Source: Lysobacterales bacterium
Lineage (GTDB): Bacteria > Pseudomonadota > Gammaproteobacteria > Xanthomonadales > Rhodanobacteraceae
Length of the DNA stretch: 51,075 nt
Direction: 5' to 3'
NCBI GenBank assembly: GCA_014338185.1
Contig: QUBV01000015.1
Span: forward strand, 1-51,075
The translations under genes and the position numbers were made by a program. Positions within the stretch are counted from its first letter, which is position 1; each line of letters begins with the position of its first letter. Under the pieces are notes generated by a model. It saw only the letters and a list, made by a program, of their open reading frames with translations. It made no database searches and was not told where the DNA came from. This document shows, in pieces, positions 15,761 through 26,696 of the stretch.

Positions 15761-15895
15761 GGCCGGACCGGCGGACTGGCGCATCCGCCTACGCGATGAT
15801 GCGCGATTTTCCTGCACCGTGCCGCGCCGGGTGGCGGCAGCCGGTCGCCGCCGCGGACGCGATGCTTGGCGCGTGTGGATGATGGAGCAACGCGC

Positions 15896-16390
15896 ATGCA
15901 CCGGTGGCTCACAGGATGGCTCGCACTCGCGCTTGCTGGCGCGGCACCGGCGCTGTCCGCGCAGGGAGTGTATCGCTGCGATGGCGCCGATGGCGCGATC
16001 ATCTTCCAGGACCATGCCTGCGCCGCGGGCCAGCGCCAGCGCGAAGTGGTGATCGTGGCGGCGCCCGGGTGGACGCCCTCGCCCAGCTACCGCGTGGCTG
16101 ATCCAGCGCCGGCCCGGCGCCACCGGCCCCGGACGCGCACGGCGCGGGCCGAGCCGCGCTCGTGGCAGTGCCGCGCCAGCAACGGCGAGGTCTTCCACCG
16201 CCACGCGCGCTGCCCGGCCACGCTGCGCGGCGCGGCGGGCAAGACCGTGATCACAGTGACGGCGACGCCGATCACGCGGCGCGCGGCGTGCCGCGCGATC
16301 GAGCGCGGCCACCAGCGTGGCCACGAGCGTGACGAGCGGGTGTCGAGCTACCAGCGCAACCTCGGCCAGGATCCATGCCGGTGGCTGTGA
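15896..16390 (+). CDS. Exported DUF4124-like protein
   Basis: A 164-aa protein with a signal peptide (HRWLTGWLALALAGAAPALS) followed at once by a DUF4124-type beta segment (VYRCDGADGAIIFQDHAC). That family is common and uncharacterised in envelope proteins of proteobacteria. A second Cys-containing repeat-like segment (WQCRASNGEVFHRHARC) resembles another copy. The rest is Arg/Ala-rich and ends in a Cys-containing tail. Six cysteines in the mature part could form disulfides. The start is placed at the signal peptide, 10 codons after the first ATG. Function unknown. Confidence 0.72.
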   Translation: MHRWLTGWLALALAGAAPALSAQGVYRCDGADGAIIFQDHACAAGQRQREVVIVAAPGWTPSPSYRVADPAPARRHRPRTRTARAEPRSWQCRASNGEVFHRHARCPATLRGAAGKTVITVTATPITRRAACRAIERGHQRGHERDERVSSYQRNLGQDPCRWL

Positions 16391-16458
16391 GCCCGCGGCT
16401 CGCCGCGACGCGGCCATGGCGGTTAGGATGCAGGTCCGCCCGTGGCCAGGAGTGCGTG

Positions 16459-17190
16459 ATGTCCACACCGATGCGTTGCCTGTGCGCGGTCGCCGCGCTG
16501 CTGCTGCTGGCCGCATGTTCGCCTTCGCCGCAAACGGGTGCGCCGGCCGGCGCGCAGGCGCCTGCGGGCGGCGCTGGCGCCGACTCCGCGCAGCAGGCCA
16601 AGGCGCTGGGCATGTACCGCGACATGCTCGCGGGCCAGCAGTGGGAACTGGCCGCGCCGATCGGCAAGGAAATCGTCGACAAATACCCGGGCAGCGCAGC
16701 CGCGGCCGAAGTGCAAAAGACGCTGGCCGATGCCAGCGCCAAGGCCGACGCCGAAGCCACGCGCCGGCGCCTCGCGGCGCTGTGGATCTACCAGTCGGGC
16801 AAGGAATCGGGCGCCGACCAGGTCACCGCCTCGATCTACAGCCGCGACCTGGCCGCGGCCAACCGCGTGCGGCTGATCCTGCGCCGCCACGCCAAGTGGG
16901 GCCAGAGCGTGTACCTGTTCGGCAGCGGCAAGGGCTTCGCCTGCAAGGGCGTGTGCAAGCTCGAGGCGAGCTTTGACGGGCAGCCGGCAAAGCTCGCCGC
17001 GTTCCTGCCCGACAGCGGCGAACCGGCGATCTTCATCAAGGACGACAAGGGCTTCATCGCCAGGCTCGCGGGCACCCGCCTGCTCACGATCAAGGTGACC
17101 GAGAAGGGCAAGGATGCGCGCGAGCTCGGCTTCGAGGTCGGCGGCTACGACGCGGCGAAATTCCCGCAGCTGGCTGGTTCGCGCAAGTAG
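16459..17190 (+). CDS. Conserved-looking lipoprotein, function unknown
   Basis: A 243-aa predicted lipoprotein. The lipobox LAAC ends a leucine-rich signal (AVAALLLLAAC), followed by a disordered Pro/Ala/Gln linker to about residue 45. A helical segment with tetratricopeptide-like character (ALGMYRDMLAGQQWELAAPI) comes next. The C-terminal beta-rich half has two close cysteines (FACKGVCKLEASF) that may form a disulfide. AGGAG lies 6 nt before the ATG. Convergent with the 79-aa gene, 7 bp apart. I recognise no named family. Confidence 0.8.
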   Translation: MSTPMRCLCAVAALLLLAACSPSPQTGAPAGAQAPAGGAGADSAQQAKALGMYRDMLAGQQWELAAPIGKEIVDKYPGSAAAAEVQKTLADASAKADAEATRRRLAALWIYQSGKESGADQVTASIYSRDLAAANRVRLILRRHAKWGQSVYLFGSGKGFACKGVCKLEASFDGQPAKLAAFLPDSGEPAIFIKDDKGFIARLAGTRLLTIKVTEKGKDARELGFEVGGYDAAKFPQLAGSRK

Positions 17191-17197
17191 CACGCGC

Positions 17198-17437
17198 TCA
17201 CACCGCGTCGGTTGCGCCGGTGGCGAGGCGTACGCCGGTCGCCACCACTTCGTAGTGGTGGTGCGAGAGCACGCGCAGTTCGCCACCGTCGGCCAGGCAC
17301 ACCTTGGCGATGCGCTCGATCCAGGCATTGTCCCGGTGCGCGGGCTCGACGTAGACATGCACCTCGTAGTCGCGTCCGTCGCTGCCGCGCGCGTGGTACA
17401 GGTGCTTGAGGACGAGATTGATCGGACCGCGTGGCAC
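17198..17437 (-). CDS. Small protein of unknown function, GTG start
   Basis: A 79-aa protein whose composition is protein-like (PRGPINLVLKHLYHARGSDG, then YEVHVYVEPAHRDNAWIERI and a beta-strand pattern ELRVLSHHHYEVVATGV). No ATG fits. GTG at 17437 has GGAG 8 nt upstream, which decides the start. The frame upstream of this is Cys-rich nonsense. It is divergent from the peroxiredoxin gene (94 bp) and convergent with the lipoprotein gene. It might be a small cytosolic regulatory or binding domain; no family recognised. Confidence 0.55.
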   Translation of the reverse strand: MPRGPINLVLKHLYHARGSDGRDYEVHVYVEPAHRDNAWIERIAKVCLADGGELRVLSHHHYEVVATGVRLATGATDAV

Positions 17438-17496
17438 GTCGCATGCTCCAGCCTGCGCGCATTGTGCGACGGCGCCCCGGGCATTGCACGGGCGCG

Positions 17497-17505
17497 TACA
17501 CTGCG
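17497..17505 (+). promoter_or_regulatory. Candidate -10 (TACACTGCG) upstream of peroxiredoxin
   Basis: TACACT followed by a GCG discriminator lies 29 nt before the ATG. The same 9-mer precedes tRNA-Thr (13953) and the diguanylate cyclase gene (23105). No good -35 is visible at the right spacing, so this could be an extended or activator-dependent promoter. Confidence 0.35.
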
Positions 17506-17531
17506 CATGGCCGCCGCAGTGGAGACGCATC

Positions 17532-18071
17532 ATGGCAAGCCTCATCCAGTCCGTCGCACTCGCCGCCGCGTTCGCACTCGGCAGCGCCGGTGGGCCGCCG
17601 GTATCCGGCCCGCAGGTGGGCGCGATGGCGCCGCCGTTGCGCCTGCAGGACCAGCACGGCACCTGGCACACGCTGGAGGCCGAGCGCGGCAAGTGGCTGG
17701 TGGTGTACTTCTACCCCAAGGATTTCACGCCCGGCTGCACCACCCAGGTGTGTGCGTTCCGCGATGACATCGTGGCGCTGCGCAAGGCCGGCGCCAAGGT
17801 ATTCGGCGTGAGCCTGGACGATGTTCAGTCGCATGCCGAGTTTGCGGCGAAGTACCAGGTGCCGTTTGCGCTGCTGTCCGACGCGCAGGGCAGCGTCGCG
17901 CGCGCCTGGGGTGTGTATGCCGAGCGCGCGGGCGTGGCCTGGGCGCGGCGCGAGACGTTCCTGATCGATCCGCAGGGACGCGTGGCCAGGCGTTACGTCG
18001 ATGTCGATCCGCAGGAGAACGCGCGCCAGGTGCTCGCCGACCTCGATGCGCTCCGCCAAGCCGCGCAGTGA
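17532..18071 (+). CDS. Exported Bcp/AhpC-type peroxiredoxin
   Basis: A 179-aa thiol peroxidase. The catalytic block YFYPKDFTPGCTTQVCAFRD carries the peroxidatic Cys and a second Cys five residues later, the same spacing as in E. coli Bcp. Pro and Thr of the active site are present, as is a downstream Arg region (ARRETFLIDPQG). Unlike classic Bcp it has an N-terminal hydrophobic segment (LIQSVALAAAFALGSA) that looks like a signal peptide, so it probably detoxifies peroxides in the periplasm. GGAG lies 7 nt before the ATG. Its 3' end overlaps the glycosylase gene. Confidence 0.9.
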   Translation: MASLIQSVALAAAFALGSAGGPPVSGPQVGAMAPPLRLQDQHGTWHTLEAERGKWLVVYFYPKDFTPGCTTQVCAFRDDIVALRKAGAKVFGVSLDDVQSHAEFAAKYQVPFALLSDAQGSVARAWGVYAERAGVAWARRETFLIDPQGRVARRYVDVDPQENARQVLADLDALRQAAQ

Positions 18072-18615
18072 GGCTGCGCGCGCGCCGCGCGCACCGCGCG
18101 TTGCCAGTTTCGCGCCACAGGTGGGCGCGTGCTGCCGCGTGCTCATCCTCGGCACCGTGCCCAGCCCGCGTTCACTCGAACTGCGGCAGTCCTACGGCCA
18201 CCACCAGAACCTGTTCTGGCCCTTCATGGGCGAGCTGTTCGATGCGGGGCCGCAGTTGCCCTACGCACAGCGCGTCGCACGGCTGCAGGCCCACGGCGTG
18301 GGCATCTGGGACGTGCTCGCGCAGTGCCGCCGCCGCGGCGCGCTCGACAGCGACATCCTGCGCGCGAGCGAGGTGCCCAACGACATCGCGGGCCTGCTCG
18401 CGGCGCATCCGGAGACGGGCGCGATCGCGCTCAACGGCGCCAAGGCGCACGAGCTGTTCCGGCGCCGCATCGTGCCGCAGCTGCCCGCGCCACGACTGGC
18501 CGCGCTGCGCATCCTCGCCCTGCCCTCGACCAGTCCCGCCAATGCCTCGATCCCGCGCGCGACCAAGCTCGCGCGCTGGCGCGCACTGGTCGCACTGGCC
18601 GCGCCGCCGCATTGA
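18046..18615 (+). CDS. Hypoxanthine-DNA glycosylase (UDG superfamily)
   Basis: A 189-aa protein of the DNA-deoxyinosine glycosylase family, which removes deaminated adenine from DNA. Family-type segments are CRVLILGTVPSPRSLELRQS, NLFWPFMGELFDAG, GVGIWDVLAQCRR and the C-terminal LPSTSPANAS. The last is the usual substrate-contact motif of the UDG fold. The start is uncertain: the ATG used overlaps the peroxiredoxin gene by 26 bp and gives an Arg-rich leader of about 20 residues. No better in-frame start with a ribosome site is visible. Overlap suggests co-expression with the peroxiredoxin, i.e. oxidative or nitrosative damage control. Confidence 0.82.
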   Translation: MRSAKPRSEAARAPRAPRVASFAPQVGACCRVLILGTVPSPRSLELRQSYGHHQNLFWPFMGELFDAGPQLPYAQRVARLQAHGVGIWDVLAQCRRRGALDSDILRASEVPNDIAGLLAAHPETGAIALNGAKAHELFRRRIVPQLPAPRLAALRILALPSTSPANASIPRATKLARWRALVALAAPPH

Positions 18616-18670
18616 CTCGCGCTGGCGCTGGCACAAGACTGCGCGAGGTCCATGTCCTTGGAGGCCAACC

Positions 18671-19141
18671 ATGAATGCTTCGATCCGCTGCGCCGTCGTG
18701 CTCGCCCTCGCGCTGGGTGCATCCGCGGCCAGCCCGCTCGCGCAGGCCGAGCGCGCCAATCTCGACTGCAAGCTCAAGTTCTCGCTCACGGGCTGGGCGG
18801 CGTTCTACAAGCATGCCGAAGGCTCCGGCACGGTCACTTGCGACAACGGCCAGCGCATGCGCGTGAAGATCAGCGCCAAGGGTGGCGGGCTCACCATCGG
18901 CAAGTCGCGCATCGACGATGGCACCGGCAAGTTCAGCAACGTGCGTACGATCAGCGACGTGCTCGGCACCTATGTGCAGGGCGACGCGAGCGCGGGCGCG
19001 GTCAAGGCCGCCACCGCGCAGGTGCTGACCAAGGGCACGGTGTCGCTGGCGCTGGCGGGGACCGGCGAGGGCGTCGCGCTGGGTGTGAGCTTCGGCGGCT
19101 TCACCATCAAGCGCGCCACCCAGGGCGTCGACAGCCGCTGA
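18671..19141 (+). CDS. Exported beta-rich protein of unknown function
   Basis: A 156-aa protein with a signal peptide (ASIRCAVVLALALGASAASP, cleavage near AQA) and a Gly-rich beta pattern in the mature part: GWAAFYKHAEGSGTVTCDNG, then MRVKISAKGGGLTIG and GVALGVSFGGFTIKRA. Two cysteines could form one disulfide. The glycine/beta alternation is reminiscent of the DUF1134/EipA or DUF992 envelope proteins, but I would not assign it. A strong GGAGG site precedes the ATG. Monocistronic-looking, 55 bp after the glycosylase gene and 96 bp before the M48 protease. Confidence 0.75.
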   Translation: MNASIRCAVVLALALGASAASPLAQAERANLDCKLKFSLTGWAAFYKHAEGSGTVTCDNGQRMRVKISAKGGGLTIGKSRIDDGTGKFSNVRTISDVLGTYVQGDASAGAVKAATAQVLTKGTVSLALAGTGEGVALGVSFGGFTIKRATQGVDSR

Positions 19142-19237
19142 TGCGGGCGGCGCGCCGCGCGCCGCACATGACTTGTGGAGGTTGACGCGGCGCGGCCGCG
19201 GGGCGAGCCTTGCGCCTTCGCACACGTGGAGGCGCCG

Positions 19238-20581
19238 ATGCGATCGATCCTGTGGTGGCTGATGGGCGTGCTCGCGCTCGCCTGCTTCGCATTGCCCGCG
19301 CAGGCGGCGCCTGGTGCGCCCGGCGCACGCGAGTTCCCGCCGGGCCTGCAGATCCCGGAGGCCGCGCGCACCGGCCCCGACTTCGACGTCGACCGCGCGA
19401 CCCAGGCCTACCTCGACCTGCTCACGCCCGAGCAGCGCGCGCTGTCGGATGCCTACTTCGAAGGTGGCTACTGGCTGCAGCTGTGGGGCTTCCTGTACGG
19501 GCTGGGCGTGTGCGCGCTGTTGCTGCTGAGCGGCCTGTCGCGTTGGATGCGCGACCTGTCCGAGCGCCTGCTGCGGCGAACCTACCTGCAGAATGCGCTC
19601 TACGTGGCGCTGTGGCTGGTGGCCGGCTTCGTGTTGGCCCTGCCGCTGTCGATCTACGCCGACTTCTACCGCGAGCACCAGTACGGCCTGGCCACGCAGG
19701 ACTTCGGCGGCTGGTTCGGCGACCAGCTCAAGGGCCTGGCGATCGGCCTGGTGGTGATGCCGTGGCTGGTCGCGCTGCTGTATCGGGCGGTCCGCCGCGT
19801 CGGTGCGCGCTGGTGGCTGTGGGGCAGCGGCGGGGCGCTCGTGTTCTTCGTGATCAGCGCGATGCTGGCGCCGGTATACCTCGCGCCGCTGTTCAACGAC
19901 TACAAGCCGCTGCGGGACGGCACGGTGCGCGATGCGGTGTTTTCGCTCGCGCGTGCCAACCAGATCCCGACCGACAACGTGGTCGAGTTCGACGCCTCGC
20001 GCCAGACCACGCGCATCAGCGCCAACGTGTCGGGTTTCGCCGGCACCACGCGCGTGGCGCTCAACGACAACCTGCTCGACAAGACCTCGCTGCCCGAGAT
20101 CAAGGCGGTGATGGGCCACGAGATGGGCCACTACGTGCTCAACCACTCCATGCGCCTGATCATCTACCTCACGCTCGTGATCGGCTTCGCGTTGTGGTTC
20201 ACCCAGCGTGGCTTCGATGCGCTGCTCGCACGCTGGGGCGCGCGCCTGGGCCTGCGCGATCGCGCCGACACCGCGGCGCTGCCGCTGGCGTGGGCGGTGC
20301 TGACGCTGTTCTTCTTCCTCGCCACGCCCGTGACCAATTCGATCACGCGCCAGGCCGAGGCCGAAGCCGACATGTTCGGGCTCGACGCGGCGCGCGAACC
20401 GTACGGGTTTGCGATGGCCGCGATGCGGCTGTCGACCTACCGCAAGATCCACCCCGGCCCGCTCGAGGAGATCGTGTTCTACGACCATCCCAGCGGCTAC
20501 GCGCGGGTGCGCGGCTCGATGATCTGGCTCAAGGAGAACCAGGCCCTGCTGCAGCGCGAGTCGACCGCGCCCACGCCCTGA
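19238..20581 (+). CDS. M48 (STE24/HtpX-type) membrane zinc protease
   Basis: A 447-aa multi-pass inner-membrane metalloprotease. The zinc motif is VMGHEMGHYVLNH with His294, Glu295 and His298. The third ligand is expected in EAEADMFGLD. The N-terminal part resembles the M48 N-terminal membrane domain of CAAX prenyl protease 1 (STE24), with several helices around the active site. In bacteria such enzymes act in membrane protein quality control. The N-terminus looks like a signal peptide or first TM (LWWLMGVLALACFALPAQA). GGAGG before the ATG decides the start; an ATG 21 codons upstream lacks one. Convergent with the kinase gene, 9 bp apart. Confidence 0.92.
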   Translation: MRSILWWLMGVLALACFALPAQAAPGAPGAREFPPGLQIPEAARTGPDFDVDRATQAYLDLLTPEQRALSDAYFEGGYWLQLWGFLYGLGVCALLLLSGLSRWMRDLSERLLRRTYLQNALYVALWLVAGFVLALPLSIYADFYREHQYGLATQDFGGWFGDQLKGLAIGLVVMPWLVALLYRAVRRVGARWWLWGSGGALVFFVISAMLAPVYLAPLFNDYKPLRDGTVRDAVFSLARANQIPTDNVVEFDASRQTTRISANVSGFAGTTRVALNDNLLDKTSLPEIKAVMGHEMGHYVLNHSMRLIIYLTLVIGFALWFTQRGFDALLARWGARLGLRDRADTAALPLAWAVLTLFFFLATPVTNSITRQAEAEADMFGLDAAREPYGFAMAAMRLSTYRKIHPGPLEEIVFYDHPSGYARVRGSMIWLKENQALLQRESTAPTP

Positions 20582-20590
20582 GCCGCGCAT

Positions 20591-23020
<2,430 letters not shown>

Positions 23021-23104
23021 GGAATGTCCCGTGTCTGTGCCCCGCTCGCACCAGACAGTGTATTGGGCCGCCCGTTGTAATGCACCGCGGCGGCGGTGCT
23101 GGCG

Positions 23105-23113
23105 TACACTGCG
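23105..23113 (+). promoter_or_regulatory. Candidate -10 (TACACTGCG) upstream of FHA-GGEEF gene
   Basis: TACACT plus GCG discriminator, 26 nt before the ATG, in the 115-bp divergent region shared with the kinase gene. A TACACT on the opposite strand (23062 to 23057) faces the kinase gene. No convincing -35 elements were seen for either. Confidence 0.35.
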
Positions 23114-23135
23114 GCGCCGGCCACCGGATCGCCTG

Positions 23136-24041
23136 ATGAAGCACTCGATCCCCGATTCCAACGCCTCGACCATGCAGATGCGCACCGACCGGGTGGACGG
23201 TAGCGACGGCGAGCCCAGCGGTGGCGCGTGCCTGGTGGTGCTGCAAGGCTCTTCCCTGGGCCAGCGCCTGGACCTGGACGAACACACGGTCACGATCGGC
23301 CGCGATCCCGCCTGCGAACTGCACCTGGACGTGCGCAGCGTGTCGCGCCGCCATGCCGCGGTGTGGCGTGCGGGCGACGGGTATCGCATCCGTGACTTGG
23401 GCGCTACCAACCCGACCCTGCTCAATGAACATCCGGTCAAGGAAGCCGTACTGGCCGATGGCGACTACATCACGATCGGCGGCTGCGTGCTCAAGTTCAT
23501 GCAGCGCTCGTCGGTGGAGGCGCGCTATCACGAGGAGATCTACCAGCGCGCCACGCGTGATGCGCTCACCGGCCTGTGCAACCGGAGGCTGTTCCTCGAA
23601 CTGCTTGAGCGTGAGTTGCAACGCTCGGTGCAGCGTGGTTACGCGCTCGCGCTGCTCATCATCGACCTCGACCATTTCAAGTCAATCAACGACAGTCATG
23701 GTCACGTGGTCGGCGACCGCGTGCTGGAGCAGGTCGGGGCCGTGCTGCAGGCGGTCGCACGTGGCAACGCGCTGGCGGCACGCATCGGCGGCGAGGAGTT
23801 CGCGATCGCGCTGCCCGAGCACGACGCGGCGGCTGCCCGCGCCGTCGCCGAGCGCATCCGTGCCAACGTCGAGGCGCTGCCGCTGCGCCTGGGCGAGCAG
23901 GTCCACACACTCACGGTGAGCGTGGGCGTGGCCAGCTGGCGGCCGGGCTGGCACACGGTGGGCCAAGTGCTGGCCGCCGCCGACCAGGCGCTGTACCGCG
24001 CCAAGGAAGCAGGCCGCAATCGCGTCGAGGCAGCCACCTGA
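23136..24041 (+). CDS. FHA-domain diguanylate cyclase
   Basis: A 301-aa soluble protein. An N-terminal FHA domain (about residues 28-107: TIGRDPACELHLDVRSVSRR and DLGATNPTLLNEHPV) binds phosphothreonine peptides. A C-terminal GGDEF domain (about 130-300: ATRDALTGLCNRR, LIIDLDHFKSINDSHGH) has an intact active site GGEEF at residues 218-222, so it should make cyclic di-GMP. The inhibitory I-site is degenerate: the RxxD position reads RGNA (209-212), so product feedback at the canonical site is probably lost. The start is placed 26 nt after a TACACT element. It is divergent from the Ser/Thr kinase gene and 167 bp upstream of aceF. Confidence 0.93.
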   Translation: MKHSIPDSNASTMQMRTDRVDGSDGEPSGGACLVVLQGSSLGQRLDLDEHTVTIGRDPACELHLDVRSVSRRHAAVWRAGDGYRIRDLGATNPTLLNEHPVKEAVLADGDYITIGGCVLKFMQRSSVEARYHEEIYQRATRDALTGLCNRRLFLELLERELQRSVQRGYALALLIIDLDHFKSINDSHGHVVGDRVLEQVGAVLQAVARGNALAARIGGEEFAIALPEHDAAAARAVAERIRANVEALPLRLGEQVHTLTVSVGVASWRPGWHTVGQVLAAADQALYRAKEAGRNRVEAAT

Positions 24042-24208
24042 GCGCAGCCGGTGCAGGTCCCGGGCGGCGACTCATGCGCCCGCGCCGCACGCGGGGCCGG
24101 GTGTCGTCCGTGTCGAGCCGCGATGCCGACGATTGGCCTTGCGCCATGCCGGCGTGACAGAATCACAGGCTCGGATCACCTGCCACGCACTGCAACCGGA
24201 GTCAGCGG

Positions 24209-25558
24209 ATGGCCACGCACGAAATCAAGGTTCCTGACATCGGCCACTATCAGGGCATCCCCGTGATCGAGGTGCTGGTCAAGCCCGGCGACACCGTGGC
24301 CAAGGACCAGGGCCTGGTCACGCTCGAGTCGGACAAGGCCACCATGGAGGTGCCATCCACGGTCGCCGGCGTGGTGAAGTCGATCGCGGTCAAGGTCGGT
24401 GACGAGGTATCCGAAGGCCACGTCGTCGCCGTGGTCGAGGCCGCGGGTGCCACCGCCGCAGCGCCTGCTGCGCCCGCGCCCGCGCCTGCCCAGACGCCGC
24501 CGGCAGCTCCGGTGAGCGCGCCGCGCCCGCGGGTCGCGCCCGCCGAAGGCGACCCGCAGCCGCCATCGGCAGCGGCACCGGCGGCGGATGCCGCGGTCCG
24601 CAGCGCCGCGCCCGCGGTCGACCCGGTGGCCACCAGTCCGGCGCAGTTGCCCTATGCGAGCCCCGCGGTGCGCCGCTTCGCGCGCGAACTGGGCGTGGAC
24701 CTCACCCAGGTCAAGGGCAGCGAACGCAAGGGCCGCATCAGCAAGGATGACGTGCAGAACTTCGTCAAGGCCGCGTTGGCAGGTGGCGGCGCGCCACGCG
24801 CGGCCGCGGCGGGCACGGGACTGGCGCTGTTGCCGTGGCCGGTGGTCGATTTCGCGCGCTTCGGCGAGGTCGAGACCCGTCCCCTGTCACGCATCCAGAA
24901 GATTTCCGGCGCCAACCTCGCGCGCAACTGGGCGATGATCCCGCACGTCACCCAGTTCGACGATGCCGACATCACCGACCTCGAGGCGCTGCGCGTGGCG
25001 CTCAACAAGGAGCACGAGAAGGCCGGCATCAAGCTCACCATGCTCGCCTTCCTGGTCAAGGCCGTGGTCGCCGCGCTCAAGCAGTTCCCGGCGTTCAACG
25101 CCTCGCTCGATGCGAGCGGCGAAAACCTAACGCTCAAGAAGTATTTCCACATCGGCTTCGCCGCCGACACGCCCAATGGGCTGGTCGTGCCCGTGCTCAA
25201 GGACGCCGACCGCAAGGGCGTGATCGAGATCGCGCAGGAAAGCGGCGCGCTGGCCAGGAAGGCGCGCGAGGGCAAGCTCGGGCCCGGCGACATGCAGGGC
25301 GGCTGTTTCTCGATCTCCTCGCTCGGTGGCATCGGCGGCACCGCATTCACGCCGATCGTCAATGCGCCCGAGGTGGCGATCCTCGGCGTGTCCAAGGCGG
25401 CGATGAAGCCGGTGTGGAATGGCGACAAGTTCAAGCCGCGCCTCGTGCTGCCGCTGTCGCTGAGCTATGACCACCGCGTGATCGACGGCGCCGCCGCGGC
25501 GCGCTTCACCAGCTACCTTGCGCAGGTGCTCGCCGACATGCGGCGCGTGCTGCTGTAA
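24209..25558 (+). CDS. aceF: Dihydrolipoyllysine acetyltransferase (PDH E2)
   Basis: A 449-aa E2 of the pyruvate dehydrogenase complex, transferring acetyl groups to CoA. It has one lipoyl domain (residues 1-77, Lys43 in ESDKATME), an Ala/Pro linker, the peripheral subunit-binding domain (about 150-185, ASPAVRRFARELGVDLTQVK), and the catalytic acyltransferase domain ending SYDHRVIDGAAAARF with His422. Enteric E2 has three lipoyl domains; one is normal in this order. GGAG lies 7 nt before the ATG. aceE is not adjacent. The other lipoyl-domain gene lies 25 kb away at the window end. The lipoyl coding DNA is nearly identical to that gene. Confidence 0.95.
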   Translation: MATHEIKVPDIGHYQGIPVIEVLVKPGDTVAKDQGLVTLESDKATMEVPSTVAGVVKSIAVKVGDEVSEGHVVAVVEAAGATAAAPAAPAPAPAQTPPAAPVSAPRPRVAPAEGDPQPPSAAAPAADAAVRSAAPAVDPVATSPAQLPYASPAVRRFARELGVDLTQVKGSERKGRISKDDVQNFVKAALAGGGAPRAAAAGTGLALLPWPVVDFARFGEVETRPLSRIQKISGANLARNWAMIPHVTQFDDADITDLEALRVALNKEHEKAGIKLTMLAFLVKAVVAALKQFPAFNASLDASGENLTLKKYFHIGFAADTPNGLVVPVLKDADRKGVIEIAQESGALARKAREGKLGPGDMQGGCFSISSLGGIGGTAFTPIVNAPEVAILGVSKAAMKPVWNGDKFKPRLVLPLSLSYDHRVIDGAAAARFTSYLAQVLADMRRVLL

Positions 25559-25682
25559 CGCCATCGGCCTTGGGGTCCGTTCCTGCAGCGCTTGGGCATG
25601 ATGCGGGTGGCCTTCGACAGCATCTTTGTGGACGGACTGGAGCCACAGCCCTCCAGCAGCTGCGGCCTGTTACAGTAGCCCG

Positions 25683-26696
25683 ATGCAGCTTTTGATTCGC
25701 GCCGCGTGCGCAGTATGTGTGGTGATCGGTTGTGGGGCGGCATCGGCGCGCCCGGCCGAGACCGTCGTCGATGCCAGCGTGAGCGCGGATGCGGCACAAC
25801 GCGAATTCGCCGACGAGGTCGCGCGGGCGGGCGGACCGGCCGCGGACGTGGTGTTGGCCACGCTGGCCACGGCCAAGCTGCAGCCGTCGATCCTCGAGGC
25901 CATCGCGCGTCCGGCCGAGGCAACCCGCAGCTGGGCCCAGTATCGGCCGATCTTCATCACCGAGCGGCGCATCGATGCGGGCGTGGCGTTCTACCGCGAG
26001 CACCGCGAGCTCATCGAGCGCATCGCGCGCGAGCAGGGCGTGGCGCCCGAACTGCTGGTCGCGATCATGGGCGTGGAGACCGGCTACGGCAAGATCACCG
26101 GCAAGTACCGCGTGCTCGATGCACTGGCCACGCTCGCGTTCCACTATCCGCCGCGCGCGAAGTTCTTCCGCGGGGAACTCAAGCAGCTGTTCCTGCTCGG
26201 CGACAAGCAATTGGCCTACCCGCTCGACGAGCTGCGCGGTTCCTATGCGGGCGCGATGGGCTGGGGCCAGTTCATGCCCACCAGCATCGCGCAGTGGGCG
26301 CGCGACGAGGATGACGACGGTCGCATCGACCTGTGGAACTCGCTGCCCGACATCGTCGCGAGCATCGCCAACTACTTCGTCGCCCACGGCTGGCAGGCGG
26401 GCGCGCCGGTGGCGATCCGCGCACAACCGGCCGAGGGCGCCACGCCGCCGGCCGAGCCGGGGCTGGATCCGCTGTACTCGGTGCAACAGCTGGAAGCCTG
26501 GGGCTTTGCCCCACTCGAGCACGTCGACGCGGCCACACCGGCGAGCCTGCTCACGCTCGAAGGCGAGCGCGGTGTCGAGTACTGGCTGATCTTCGGCAAC
26601 TTCCGCGCGATCACGCGCTACAACAAGAGCCCGCTGTACGCGATGGCGGTGTACCAGCTCGCCCAGGCCATCGCCGCCGGAGCCGCCACGCCGTGA
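25683..26696 (+). CDS. mltB: Lytic murein transglycosylase B
   Basis: A 337-aa exported peptidoglycan-cleaving enzyme (GH103/MltB family). The signal segment LLIRAACAVCVVIGCGAASA lacks a clear lipobox, so it may be soluble periplasmic rather than a lipoprotein. Catalytic Glu132 lies in IMGVETGYGKITG, followed by the family stretches LATLAFHYPPRAKFFRGEL and GSYAGAMGWGQFMPTS. The end matches the usual YNKSPLYAMAVYQLAQ. It overlaps rlpA by GTGA. With rlpA, dacA and ybeD it forms the conserved elongation/septum cell-wall operon, here without mrdAB upstream. Confidence 0.94.
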   Translation: MQLLIRAACAVCVVIGCGAASARPAETVVDASVSADAAQREFADEVARAGGPAADVVLATLATAKLQPSILEAIARPAEATRSWAQYRPIFITERRIDAGVAFYREHRELIERIAREQGVAPELLVAIMGVETGYGKITGKYRVLDALATLAFHYPPRAKFFRGELKQLFLLGDKQLAYPLDELRGSYAGAMGWGQFMPTSIAQWARDEDDDGRIDLWNSLPDIVASIANYFVAHGWQAGAPVAIRAQPAEGATPPAEPGLDPLYSVQQLEAWGFAPLEHVDAATPASLLTLEGERGVEYWLIFGNFRAITRYNKSPLYAMAVYQLAQAIAAGAATP

